Source of the DNA: Streptomyces sp. NTH33
GTDB lineage: Bacteria > Actinomycetota > Actinomycetes > Streptomycetales > Streptomycetaceae
Direction of reading: 5' to 3'
Length of the DNA: 33,521 bases
Assembly (NCBI RefSeq): GCF_003236365.1
Contig: NZ_POTZ01000017.1
Span: 1 to 33,521, forward strand
Shown: one piece after another, positions 8,318 through 15,724 of the stretch
How the letters are laid out: each line of letters starts with the position of its first letter
Numbering within the stretch: position 1 is the stretch's first letter
Made by a program: the position numbers and the translations under genes
Notes under the pieces: model-generated
What the model was told of the DNA's origin: nothing
The model's database searches: none
The model's input: the letters and a program-made list of their open reading frames with translations, nothing else

Positions 8318-9393
8318 TCAGCGAGCGCGGACTCGCGGCAGCACCTCGTTGACCAAGAGGTCGTACGAGTGAGCCATTTCAGGAGTTCTTGTGTGCGGCA
8401 TCCACAAGGTCATCCGCTCGAGGCCCAGGTCCACGAATTCCTTGATTCGGTCGACGCAGGTATCGACGCTTCCCACGATCCCGAACTGATCGACGAACTC
8501 GTCGCTCAGTACCTGCGTCTGCGCCGCCGCGTCGCCGTGCTTGTTCATGTCGTAGACCTCGGCGAGCTTGAGCATCGTCTCTGCCTGGTCACTCGTGGCC
8601 GGGCCGATGACCTTCTTGTTCATGACCGAGAATCGCGCCATCGTGGCGATCGTCGGCCTCGCGAGGTCACGAGCGACCCGGATGTCCTCCTGCGGCATCG
8701 CCACGACGACACATCCCACGCCGACCTCCCGGCCGGCCTCCTGGGCAGCCGTGCGGGCGAGGTCGACGCCCCAGGCGACGCGGTTGATCTCGGCCGCGAG
8801 CCCCAGGATGACCGTCTCCGCGGTGCGGGCCGACGACGCGATCGCCTTCGGTCCCGTCGCGAACGACTCGACCGGGACCTTGGGCAGGTCGTAGTCCGCC
8901 AGCCACCTCAGGCTGCTGCCGGCCGGCCCCGCACCGATGGCCAGGTCGTGACCCCCGCCTTGGCGTTCACGACCATGGCACTGGCGTCCTCCATGTCGAC
9001 CATCTCGCCACGGAGACAGGTCTGCAGGACCTCGAGGTAGTGCTCGAACGCCGAGATCGGCATGGATGACGCGCCGACGTAGGCCAGCGCGGAGTCCCCT
9101 CGTCCGACCCCGAGGACGGCGCGGCCGTCCGAGATCATCTGCAGCGACGCGGCAGCGGCCGCCGTGACTGACGGATGCCGGGTGATGGGGTTCGTGACTT
9201 CAGTGGCCAGCTTCATTCGGCTCGTCGCCTGGGCACACACGGCGAGACAGGCCCAGACCTCGGGGAACATGCATGGGGAGTCGACCATCACCGCACCGTC
9301 CCAGCCGTCGGCTTCGAGCTTCGCCGCCTCGGCGAATGCCTGGCGGGGATCCTTGGAGGTGAGGTTGGTCCAGAACTCGGTGTATTTCTTCAT
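8318..9393 (-). pseudogene. LLM-class flavin/F420-dependent oxidoreductase, one frameshift
   Basis: The start MKKYTEFWTNLTSKDPRQAF (GAGAAGG ribosome site) and ITRHPSVTAAAAASLQMIS then GRAVLGVGRGDSALAYVG are typical of luciferase-like, mostly F420-dependent oxidoreductases. The frame breaks after NAKAG. Adding one base to the C-run at 8952-8956 restores GGHDLAIGAGPAGSSLRWLA then DYDLPKVPVESFATGPKAIA and VILGLAAEINRVAWGVDLAR, up to the stop at 8318, giving a normal 358-residue protein. No other damage is visible, so this could be a sequencing error in a working gene. It diverges from the acyl-CoA dehydrogenase at 9758 across a region with two operators. The likely role is an F420- or FMN-linked redox step on the pathway substrate. 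Confidence 0.85.
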
Positions 9394-9757
9394 GCAGGTC
9401 GCCCTTCTCCCAGGATCCGTGGTGATTGCCGGTGCCGCGGATTCCCGACCGGGCGCCGCACGTCGGGAGGGGTGACGCGGGGCCACGGGCCGCGCGTCGG
9501 CCAGGACCGAGCCCCAGGCCGCTTCATTGCCGAGTTCAGCTCACCACTGCTGTCGCTTCGTCGGGCCAACGCCATTGCCAACGCCACACGTCGTGGCGGC
9601 CCAGGAAAGCCGACAGGTGGAAAGTTTGTCAACCAGCAACCCTGCTTCCCTGCGGGCGTCGGCAGAGACTGCGGCGATCGTCGAAGGAGCGAGCGAGGGG
9701 GCTTGCTGTCGTTAGAGACAACAGCTAGAGTCGGCCAAAATTGCTAGTCGACAAACT
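9394..9757. other. Divergent promoter region with two operators
   Basis: This 364-bp intergenic region separates the minus-strand LLM gene from the plus-strand acyl-CoA dehydrogenase gene. It contains operators B (9622-9639) and C (9741-9758) and no recognisable coding sequence. Confidence 0.6.
9622..9639. promoter_or_regulatory. TetR-type operator B
   Basis: AAGTTTGTCAACCAGCAA lies between the divergent LLM and acyl-CoA dehydrogenase genes, 229 bp from the LLM start. The outer bases are less symmetric than in other copies, but the GTCAAC core and AGTTT arm are kept. Confidence 0.6.
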
Positions 9758-9758
9758 A
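9741..9758. promoter_or_regulatory. TetR-type operator C, touching the ACAD start codon
   Basis: TTGCTAGTCGACAAACTA ends on the A of the ATG at 9758. Its reverse complement, TAGTTTGTCGACTAGCAA, aligns with operators A and B. A repressor here would cover the transcription start. Either the mRNA is leaderless from 9758, or translation starts at the in-frame GTG at 9776, which has GGGG upstream. Confidence 0.65.
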
Positions 9759-10987
9759 TGAATGTGGGGTCGCTCGTGAAACACCCGCTGGTCGATCCGC
9801 GGCCCAGGATTCCGCTCGCCTACCGCACCGAGGAGCGCGAGTCCATCCAGGAGATGGCCCGTGACTTCGCCATGCGCGAGGTGCTCCCGGTCGCGAACGA
9901 GCTCGATCCGGAGCGCGGGCTGATCCCCGCCTCGCTGCGTGCCAAGATGGCGGATCTTGGCTTCTTCGGGATCCTGATCCCGGAAGAGCACGGTGGCCTG
10001 GGCCTCGGTGTCTTCGAGTACGCGCTCATCACCGAGGAGCTTGCCCGGGCCTGGATGAGCGTCGCCAGCATCATTACGCGCTCTGGCATCGCCGCCGCTC
10101 TGGACCCCACCCAGCGAGCTGCGATCCTTCCTCGGGCCGCGCGTGGCGAGTGGCTGGGGGCATTCGCGATGAGTGAGCCCGGCGCGGGTTCAGACATCGC
10201 ATCCATCCGCACCCGGGCCGACAAGGTCGAAGGCGGTTGGGTGATCAACGGGCAGAAGATGTGGTGCACGTTCGCCGACCAGGCCGACGGGATCCTCGTG
10301 GTCGCTCGGACAACGCCGTACGACCCCGCGCGCCGGCGCGAGGGGATTCGCCGGTTCATCGTTTACAAGAACCCCGGCGAGTTCCCGGCGGGTTGCACGG
10401 GGACACCCGTCCGCAAGATCGGCTACCACGGATGGCACACCTTCGAGCTGTCCTTCGACAACTGCTTCGTGCCGGACGACGGCCTGCTCGGCTACGAGCA
10501 GGACGCCAACGGCCCCGACGGAGGCTTCAAGCGCGTCGCCGACGGCATGCTGACGCCCCGCATCCACACAGCGGCACGTTCGATCGGCCTGGCGCGTGGC
10601 GCGCTGGAGGATTCAATCAGATACGTCCAGGAGAGGGAGCAGTTCGGTCACGCCATCGGTGACTTCCAGGCAACTCGCTTCAAGATCGCGACCATGGCCT
10701 CCGAGATCGAGCTGTGTCGCGCGCTGATGTACGAGGTGGCCACCGACGTCGACGCCGGCGAAGCGTCCGACATGCGAGCCGCGATGCTGAAGTACACGGC
10801 GGCGGAGATGTCCGAGCGCGTGACGTCGGAGGCACTGCAGCTGCACGGGGGCGCCGGATACACCACCGACTTCCCAATTGAGCGCTACTGGCGCGACGCC
10901 CGCCTCACCAAGATCTTCGAAGGCACCTCCGAGATCATGCAGCGACTGATCTCCGACCGGCTCCTGCCCCCCACTCCCTTCCGATGA
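9758..10987 (+). CDS. Acyl-CoA dehydrogenase (homomeric type)
   Basis: A 409-residue FAD-dependent acyl-CoA dehydrogenase that forms the alpha,beta-double bond of an acyl-CoA. It shows the FAD/substrate motif AFAMSEPGAGSDIASIRTRA, GWVINGQKMWCTFADQADG, the helix EREQFGHAIGDFQATRFKIA, LQLHGGAGYTTDFPIERYWR and the catalytic Glu (E388) in KIFEGTSEIM. Glu in this C-terminal position is the SCAD/MCAD arrangement, so this enzyme can act as a homotetramer without a partner. The start is uncertain: the ATG at 9758 lies inside operator C, and the GTG at 9776 would remove six residues. It is divergent from the LLM gene and ends 101 bp before tetR. Confidence 0.93.
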   Translation: MNVGSLVKHPLVDPRPRIPLAYRTEERESIQEMARDFAMREVLPVANELDPERGLIPASLRAKMADLGFFGILIPEEHGGLGLGVFEYALITEELARAWMSVASIITRSGIAAALDPTQRAAILPRAARGEWLGAFAMSEPGAGSDIASIRTRADKVEGGWVINGQKMWCTFADQADGILVVARTTPYDPARRREGIRRFIVYKNPGEFPAGCTGTPVRKIGYHGWHTFELSFDNCFVPDDGLLGYEQDANGPDGGFKRVADGMLTPRIHTAARSIGLARGALEDSIRYVQEREQFGHAIGDFQATRFKIATMASEIELCRALMYEVATDVDAGEASDMRAAMLKYTAAEMSERVTSEALQLHGGAGYTTDFPIERYWRDARLTKIFEGTSEIMQRLISDRLLPPTPFR

Positions 10988-11060
10988 GCACAGGATGCCG
11001 ACGAAACGCCGTTACCCGAGCCGACCGAAGCGGTCTTGATGTCCAAAAAGCTGTCCTTTT

Positions 11061-11078
11061 TTGTTGGTCAACGAACTA
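11061..11078. promoter_or_regulatory. TetR-type operator D, in front of tetR
   Basis: TTGTTGGTCAACGAACTA ends ten bases before the tetR ATG. Its position implies autorepression, and there is little room for a leader, so the tetR mRNA may be leaderless or nearly so. Confidence 0.75.
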
Positions 11079-11088
11079 GCATTGTGGC

Positions 11089-11730
11089 ATGGAAACCGAT
11101 CAGGCACTGAACGGTCATCAGGTCCGTTCCGAACGTTCTACCCGTCTCCTCCTCCGCGCTGCTGGCGACCTTGTGGCCGAGGGCGGGTATCAGTCGATGA
11201 CCCTGGCCACGGTTGGCCAACGCGCCGGGTACAGCCGCAGTCTCGCGACTGCCCGGTTCGGCTCCAAGGGCAAGTTGCTCGAGGCACTCGTCGAGGAGAT
11301 CGTCGTCCGCTGGGACGTGGAGAAGGTAGAGCCAGAGCTGCACGGGCTGACGGGTCTCGACGCGCTGCGCGTGCTGTTGACCGAGATCAAGGACGCGTAC
11401 GAGAAAAGCCCCCGGTCTCTGGCCGTTCTCTACGCACTGATCTTCGAAGCCGTCGGCCCCGTTCCCGAGCTGCGGGAGCGATTCGTCGCCTTCCACGAGA
11501 AGCAGCGGTCCCGCATCGCCAACTACATCAGAAACGGCGTGAAGGACGGTTCCATCGTCCACGGCGTCGACCCCGAGCAGCAGGCAGCGGTCATCGTCGC
11601 GCAGCTGCGGGGGGTGGGGTACCTCTGGAAGCTGGACCCGGACAGTATCGACTCCGGCGCCGTGCTCACCGCGTTCATCGATCAGGTGCTCCGCAACCTG
11701 GCGGGCACGCCAGCAGCCACCCAAGGGTGA
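11089..11730 (+). CDS. TetR/AcrR-family transcriptional regulator
   Basis: This 213-residue regulator is the only one in the island. The N-terminal DNA-binding domain runs from about residue 14 to 60: RSTRLLLRAAGDLVAEGGYQ, then the helix-turn-helix TLATVGQRAGYSRSLATARF and GSKGKLLEALV. The rest is an all-helical ligand-binding domain with ESPRSLAVLYALIFEA-like helices. No ribosome site is visible ahead of the ATG at 11089. Operator D lies ten bases upstream, and six similar sites stand before the other transcription units, so it is very probably the local repressor. By analogy with other TetR regulators of acyl-CoA catabolism (KstR, KstR2, FadR-like), the inducer would be a CoA thioester of a pathway intermediate. 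The site differs from the KstR and KstR2 motifs I know. Confidence 0.93.
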   Translation: METDQALNGHQVRSERSTRLLLRAAGDLVAEGGYQSMTLATVGQRAGYSRSLATARFGSKGKLLEALVEEIVVRWDVEKVEPELHGLTGLDALRVLLTEIKDAYEKSPRSLAVLYALIFEAVGPVPELRERFVAFHEKQRSRIANYIRNGVKDGSIVHGVDPEQQAAVIVAQLRGVGYLWKLDPDSIDSGAVLTAFIDQVLRNLAGTPAATQG

Positions 11731-11753
11731 CTTCGCCGAGGACCGCCTCCACA

Positions 11754-11767
11754 CCTGGGGCCCCAGG
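11754..11767. terminator. Palindrome after tetR
   Basis: CCTGGGGCCCCAGG is a perfect 14-bp palindrome 24 bp after the tetR stop, followed by the short direct repeat CCAGGCTCG (11763 and again about 20 bp on). It may end the tetR transcript; there is no T-run. Confidence 0.3.
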
Positions 11768-11854
11768 CTCGCCTGAGGCTCCAGGCTCGGAAGATCAGAC
11801 CGCACACCATTCAACCCGCGAGATTTATCGCCTCCGGGCGGATCGAGGTACGTC

Positions 11855-12967
11855 ATGACAGGACCGCTGACCGGTCTCCGCGTCGTCGAGCTGGCCAGCA
11901 TCGGGCCCGGCCCGCACGCCGCCATGATCCTTGCCGATCTCGGCGCCGACGTGGTCCGTGTCGAGCGTCCAGACAGGCCCTTCGGCTTGGGCGCGCAGGG
12001 TCGCAACGAACAGCTGCGTGGACGACGCACGGTAGCCGCCGATCTGAAGTCGCCCGCTGATCGGGCAACCGTCCTGGAACTGGTGGCCCGCGCGGACGTG
12101 CTCATCGAGGGATACCGCCCCGGCGTTGCCGAGCGACTCGGGCTCGGACCCGAGGACTGCTACGAGGTGAACCCCCGCCTCGTGTACGGCCGGATGACCG
12201 GATGGGGACAGGACGGGCCGCTGGCGAGCCGGGCGGGACACGACATCAACTACCTCGCGATCGCGGGCATCCTCAACGCGGTCGGGCGCGCCGGCCAGCG
12301 CCCCGTGCCACCGTTGAACCTCATCGGTGATTACGGCGGTGGCTCGATGTTCTTCCTCACCGGAATCCTGGCGGCGCTGTGGGAGCGTGAGCGCTCCGGG
12401 GCCGGCCAGGTCATCGATGCCGCGATGATCGACGGCGCGAGCATGCTCGCGCACATGCTGTGGTCGATGTACGGCGGCGGGGCGTGGAACGACAGGCGTG
12501 GCGAGAACTTCCTCGACGGAGGCGCTCCCTTCTACGACACCTACGAGTGCGCCGACGGCGGCTACATGGCGGTCGGAGCCGTCGAGCCGCAGTTCTACCA
12601 GCGACTGCTGGAGGGAGTGGGGCTGGCCGGGGAGGACCTACCCGACCAGCACGACCGGTCCGGGTGGCTGACGCTCCGCGCCCGGTTGACCGAAGCGTTC
12701 CTGGCCAAGCCACGCCAGCACTGGACGGATGTCTTCTCTTCGATCGACGCGTGCGTCACGCCCGTGCTGTCCTTCGACGAAGCCAGCCAGCACGAGCACG
12801 TCGTCGCCCGGCGCGTCGTCACCAACCTAAACGGCATCGTCCAGCCCTCCCCCGCACCGCGGTTCTCCCGCACCGACCCCGGTACTCCCGGCGCGCCGCC
12901 GAGCCACGCCATCGACACCAAGATCATCGTCGCCGAGTGGAGCGAGCAGCAGGCGAGCCTGGACTGA
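11855..12967 (+). CDS. mcr: Alpha-methylacyl-CoA racemase (CaiB/BaiF family, Mcr-like)
   Basis: This 370-residue class III CoA-transferase-fold enzyme closely follows mycobacterial [83 protein letters not shown] and [22 protein letters not shown]'s catalytic residues His126, Asp156 and Glu241 correspond to H129 (GHDINY), D159 (GDYGGG) and E244 (VGAVEPQFY), all with the same +3 offset. It interconverts (2R)- and (2S)-methylacyl-CoA, because acyl-CoA dehydrogenases accept only the S form, so the substrate probably carries an alpha-methyl branch. GAGG lies seven bases before the ATG, and the gene follows tetR by 124 bp. A true CoA-transferase role is possible but less likely given the match to MCR. 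Confidence 0.9.
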   Translation: MTGPLTGLRVVELASIGPGPHAAMILADLGADVVRVERPDRPFGLGAQGRNEQLRGRRTVAADLKSPADRATVLELVARADVLIEGYRPGVAERLGLGPEDCYEVNPRLVYGRMTGWGQDGPLASRAGHDINYLAIAGILNAVGRAGQRPVPPLNLIGDYGGGSMFFLTGILAALWERERSGAGQVIDAAMIDGASMLAHMLWSMYGGGAWNDRRGENFLDGGAPFYDTYECADGGYMAVGAVEPQFYQRLLEGVGLAGEDLPDQHDRSGWLTLRARLTEAFLAKPRQHWTDVFSSIDACVTPVLSFDEASQHEHVVARRVVTNLNGIVQPSPAPRFSRTDPGTPGAPPSHAIDTKIIVAEWSEQQASLD

Positions 12968-13038
12968 CTCGCCGATGGCGCCCGCTCTCCAAGGGCACTA
13001 CGCCGGATCGGGTCCGATCTCGATCGGATCGAGCAGAT

Positions 13039-13296
13039 CACGACCTCGTAGACGTCGCCCAGCATGGTCACGCCGGTCCAGGTGAGCCGCGGCGCCGGCA
13101 CGAGCAGTCGCCGCTCCACGACCTCGCGCTCGGCGAACGCGGCGATCACCGGCCGCTTCCCCGTCCGGCCAGCACCGGGCGCCACCGAGACGGTGCCGCG
13201 TCCGCCGGCGGCCACATACACCCGCGGATCACGGAGCTCGACGGCCAGCACTCCGCCATGACCTCTGTAGGTGAGCGTCCCGCGGAACGCGTGGAA
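13039..13296 (-). pseudogene. Fragment of an unassigned secreted/HtaA-like protein
   Basis: Minus-strand reading gives FHAFRGTLTYRGHGGVLAVE, LRDPRVYVAAGGRGTVSV and LTWTGVTMLGDVYEVV. The arrangement (short beta-strands, GHGGxLxVxLxDPRV, a later LTxxGxxxxGxxY) recalls an HtaA-type repeat domain, but only about 86 codons remain, with no start codon or signal peptide. The upstream side is cut by the IS200/IS605 right end at about 13300-13342. I am unsure of the family; it could be another beta-rich domain. It does not look like part of the catabolic pathway. The rest of 12968-13329 holds a small palindrome (TCCGATC-tc-GATCGGA at 13013-13028) that might terminate the racemase transcript. Confidence 0.35.
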
Positions 13297-13322
13297 AGAC
13301 GCAGCAGCATCGATTGCTTCCT

Positions 13323-13342
13323 CCCCCGCCTAGAGGTGGGGG
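13323..13342. repeat. IS200/IS605 right-end hairpin
   Basis: cccccgcctagaggtggggg forms an 8-bp stem with one mismatch around the tnpB stop codon. A hairpin of this form after GIPHL-stop is the usual right end of actinobacterial IS200/IS605 elements. The IS edge is near 13300. Confidence 0.6.
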
Positions 13343-13611
13343 ATTCCAGCGGTCACCCGCTGGACTTCCTGCTTCACCGACGACCGCCCCGTCCGGGAGG
13401 ACTCCCGCTGAGGTCTTACACCGTCTCCACAGGCAGACGCCGCCAGCCCGGCGGCCAGGATGTTGCGTGCCGCGTTCACGTCGCGGTTGTGCACGGTGCC
13501 GCAGTCGCACGTCCACTGGCGGACGTTCAGTGGCAGCTTCCCACTGACCGTTCCGCAGTTCCCGCACAGCTTGCTGCTGGGGAACCAGCAGTCGATCACG
13601 ACGAGTTCGCG
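13330..13611 (-). pseudogene. tnpB: TnpB (IS200/IS605, OMEGA nuclease) C-terminal remnant
   Basis: The frame reads [40 protein letters not shown] and [15 protein letters not shown] before ending GIPHL. This is the TnpB zinc ribbon (CxxC...CxC) and the last RuvC motif, with the catalytic Asp in RDVNAARN. About 93 of roughly 400 codons remain, so the RuvC I/II motifs and the N-terminal wedge are gone and the nuclease cannot work. Its 5' edge is joined directly to a flavoprotein reductase gene at about 13612. The right-end hairpin remains. No TnpA was found. Confidence 0.88.
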
Positions 13612-14092
13612 TGACGATGACCTTGGTGTCCGGCCCGACGTTGACGCGGAACCGCACGGTGTCCTTGAGGGTGCGCAGCTCGTGCACCCCTGGCAGTTTC
13701 ATGCCCGGGAGGTCGATGCGCACCGGGTCGGTGCCGGTGGCCCGCACGAAGCGGGCGTAGGCGAACCGGTCGCCGTGCGAGGTGACCACCACGTGTGCCT
13801 CGGCGTCGATCGTCGTCACGTGCTGGCCGAGGAGCAGAGTGACCCCGGAGTCCTGCCAGAAGGTCGACGGTCGGAGCAGGAGCCCGGGCGCGGTGACGTC
13901 GCCGGCCAGGAACCCCTTGGTCAGAGGCGGTCTCTCGTAGGGCTCGCACCGCTCGGCCGACAGGAGCCCGGTGCTGCCTTCGAAGGACGAGGCGAGGATG
14001 GCCGCCACTTGGACGCCAGCGTGTCCCGCGCCGACGGCAAGGACGTCGAATTGGGTGCCGGGCCGGTGATCTGCCTGGGCTGAGCCGCTCAT
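13612..14092 (-). pseudogene. FAD-dependent (ferredoxin-reductase-like) oxidoreductase, 5' half
   Basis: This fragment has 160 codons of a reductase related to ferredoxin/rubredoxin reductases of oxygenase systems. It shows the FAD motif DVLAVGAGHAGVQVAAIL (GxGxxG at 21-26), EPYERPPLTKGFL, RATGTDPVRIDLPGM and [14 protein letters not shown]. It stops at KVIV, exactly where the second NAD-binding GGGxIG motif should begin, and runs into TnpB sequence. About 240 residues are missing. Its ATG overlaps the TGA of the upstream reading frame (ATGA), so it was once part of an operon. It implies that the ancestral island had a reductase-driven hydroxylation step that is now lost. Confidence 0.82.
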
Positions 14093-14590
14093 TGCGGGCC
14101 CTCGACGACCACCTCGGCGGTTGCCTTGGTCAGTTGATGTACGTCTCGTGGGGACCATCACCTTGCGGCGGAAGGTGCACACGAGCGTGCCGTCCTGCTT
14201 GTAGCCCCGGGTCTCGACGTGGACGATGCTGCGGTCGTCCTTCGACTGGGACGGCCACCTGTCGAGGACGGTCGTCTCGCCGTAGACCGTGGCGCCCACC
14301 TTCCACGGCGACACGGTCTACGGCGACTCGATCTCCAGGTTGGCGATCGCCTTGCCGGAGACGTCCGGCACCGACATGCCGAGCAGGAGGGAGTAGACGT
14401 AGTTCCCGACGACGACGTTCTTGCCGAAGTCCGTCGTCCTCTCCGCATAGTTGGCGTCCATGTGGAGCGGGTGGTGGTTCATCGTCAACAGGCAGAACAG
14501 GTGGTCGTCGTACTCGGTGACCGTCTTGCCGGGCCAGTGCTTGTACACCGTCCCGACCTCGAACTCCTCGTAGGTCCGTCCGAACTGCAT
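14089..14590 (-). pseudogene. MaoC-like mesaconyl-CoA hydratase, disrupted
   Basis: The 5' half reads MQFGRTYEEFEVGTVYKHWP, then a MaoC/R-hydratase core TMNHHPLHMDANYA (hydratase motif with D and H) and GNYVYSLLLGMSVPDVSGKA. This is the form found beside CoA-ester lyases in the streptomycete ethylmalonyl-CoA pathway. An amber stop at 14318-14320 follows NLEIESP. Downstream the frame resumes with YGETTVLDRWPSQSKDDRSI and ends in RRKVMVPT, where a second frame change occurs near 14145-14153. A frame ending VPTETYIN (stop 14130) looks native. A different frame, LTKATAEVVVEGPQ, runs to the TGA at 14089-14091. The stop arises from a local inverted copy described separately. The gene starts 5 bp after the lyase gene. 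Confidence 0.85.
14277..14326. repeat. Perfect 15-bp inverted repeat inside maoC
   Basis: tcgccgtagaccgtg (14277-14291) and cacggtctacggcga (14312-14326) are exact reverse complements around a 20-nt spacer. Read on the plus strand, 14292-14326 would encode APTFHGDTVYG in frame, the segment expected on the minus strand of this maoC. The repeat therefore looks like a recent inverted copy rather than a functional hairpin. Confidence 0.85.
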
Positions 14591-14595
14591 GCCGC

Positions 14596-15561
14596 TCAGC
14601 CCTCCGGGATCTCGAACGTGCTGGTGCGCCGCATGCCGGCCGCGCGGCCCTTGCCCGCGATGACCAGCGCCATCTTCCGGCTGGCCTCGTCGATCATCTC
14701 GTCGCCGAGCATCGCCGAGCCCTTCTTGCCGCCCGCCTCGGAGGTGCAGTACTCGTACGCGTCCAGGATCAGCTCGGCGTGGTCGTAGTCCTCCTGGGAG
14801 GGCGAGAAGACCTCGTTGGCGGCGTCCACCTGGCCGGGGTGCAGCACCCACTTGCCGTCGAAGCCGAGCGCGGCGGCCCGGCCGGCCACCTCGCGGAAGC
14901 CGTCGACGTTGCGGATCTGCAGGTAGGGGCCGTCGATCGCCTGGAGGTCGTTGGCGCGGGCGGCCATCAGGATCTTCATCAGGATGTAGTGGTAGGCGTC
15001 CGCCGGGTAGCCGGGCGGCTGCTCGCCCACGACGAGGGACTTCATGTTGATCGACGCCATGAAGTCGGCCGGGCCGAAGATGATCGTCTCGATGCGCGGC
15101 GAGGCCTGCGCGATGGTGTTGACGTTGTTCAGGCCCTGCGCGTTCTCGATCTGCGCCTCGATGCCGATCCGGCCGACCTCGAAGCCCATGGTCTTCTCGA
15201 TCTGGGTCAGCAGCAGGTCCAGGGCGACGACCTGCTGGGCGTCCTGCACCTTGGGCAGCATGATGCAGTCCAGGTTCGGGCCGGCGCCCTCGACGACCGT
15301 CACCACGTCCCGGTAGGTCCACTCGGTCGTCCAGTCGTTGACGCGGACCACCCGGGTCTTGCCCGTCCAGTCGCCCTCGTTGAGGAACTTGACGATGGTG
15401 TGCCGCGCCTCCGGCTTGGCCAGCGGCGCGCACGCGTCCTCCAGGTCGAGGAAGACCTGGTCGGCGGGGAGGCCCTGCGCCTTCTCCAGGAAGCGGGGGT
15501 TCGAGCCCGGTACGGCCAGGCAGGAGCGCCGGGGGCGAAGGGAGCGACGTGCAGTAGTCAT
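14596..15561 (-). CDS. HpcH/HpaI-family CoA-ester lyase (malyl-CoA / beta-methylmalyl-CoA lyase type)
   Basis: This 321-residue citrate-lyase-beta-like enzyme shows PRRSCLAVPGSNPRFLEKA, FLDLEDACAP (acidic metal site), VRVNDWTTEW, CIMLPKVQDA, IGIEAQIENAQGL (metal-binding Glu), FGPADFMASI and DGKWVLHPGQV. It would cleave (3S)-malyl-CoA or beta-methylmalyl-CoA to glyoxylate plus acetyl- or propionyl-CoA, a core step of the ethylmalonyl-CoA pathway, with the adjacent maoC product hydrating mesaconyl-CoA. I recall almost the same sequence in the conserved Streptomyces locus with ccr and meaA; neither of those is here. An AGAGGA ribosome site precedes the ATG. The following maoC is broken, so the pair is probably a relocated or duplicated copy rather than the cell's main one. 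Confidence 0.92.
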   Translation of the reverse strand: MTTARRSLRPRRSCLAVPGSNPRFLEKAQGLPADQVFLDLEDACAPLAKPEARHTIVKFLNEGDWTGKTRVVRVNDWTTEWTYRDVVTVVEGAGPNLDCIMLPKVQDAQQVVALDLLLTQIEKTMGFEVGRIGIEAQIENAQGLNNVNTIAQASPRIETIIFGPADFMASINMKSLVVGEQPPGYPADAYHYILMKILMAARANDLQAIDGPYLQIRNVDGFREVAGRAAALGFDGKWVLHPGQVDAANEVFSPSQEDYDHAELILDAYEYCTSEAGGKKGSAMLGDEMIDEASRKMALVIAGKGRAAGMRRTSTFEIPEG

Positions 15562-15724
15562 AGCTGTGTCCTCTTACGTCAGAAGTGAAGTTTCACGGGA
15601 TCGGCCGAGCCTGCTGGTGTCGCGGAGGTCGTCGACCAGCTCGAGGAGGTCCTCCTCGTCGTCGTAGTGGCCGACAGGGCCGGTCCGTGGCTGCGGTCGG
15701 CACCACAGTGATTCTCGGATCAGG
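15562..15724 (-). other. Short region upstream of the lyase, possible gene tail
   Basis: A minus-strand frame ending at 15574 reads GHYDDEEDLLELVDDLRDTS then RLGRSRETSLLT-stop. The acidic helix resembles the C-terminus of class V aminotransferase-fold proteins (HYNTEEDVDRLVxAL), but the fragment is too short to assign. No operator was found here, so the lyase gene depends on read-through from upstream or on an unrecognised promoter. Confidence 0.2.

Noticed and set aside
13300-13611. Possible active OMEGA (TnpB plus guide RNA) system
   Set aside because: Only the zinc ribbon and last RuvC motif of TnpB remain; the nuclease cannot function, although the right-end hairpin is present.
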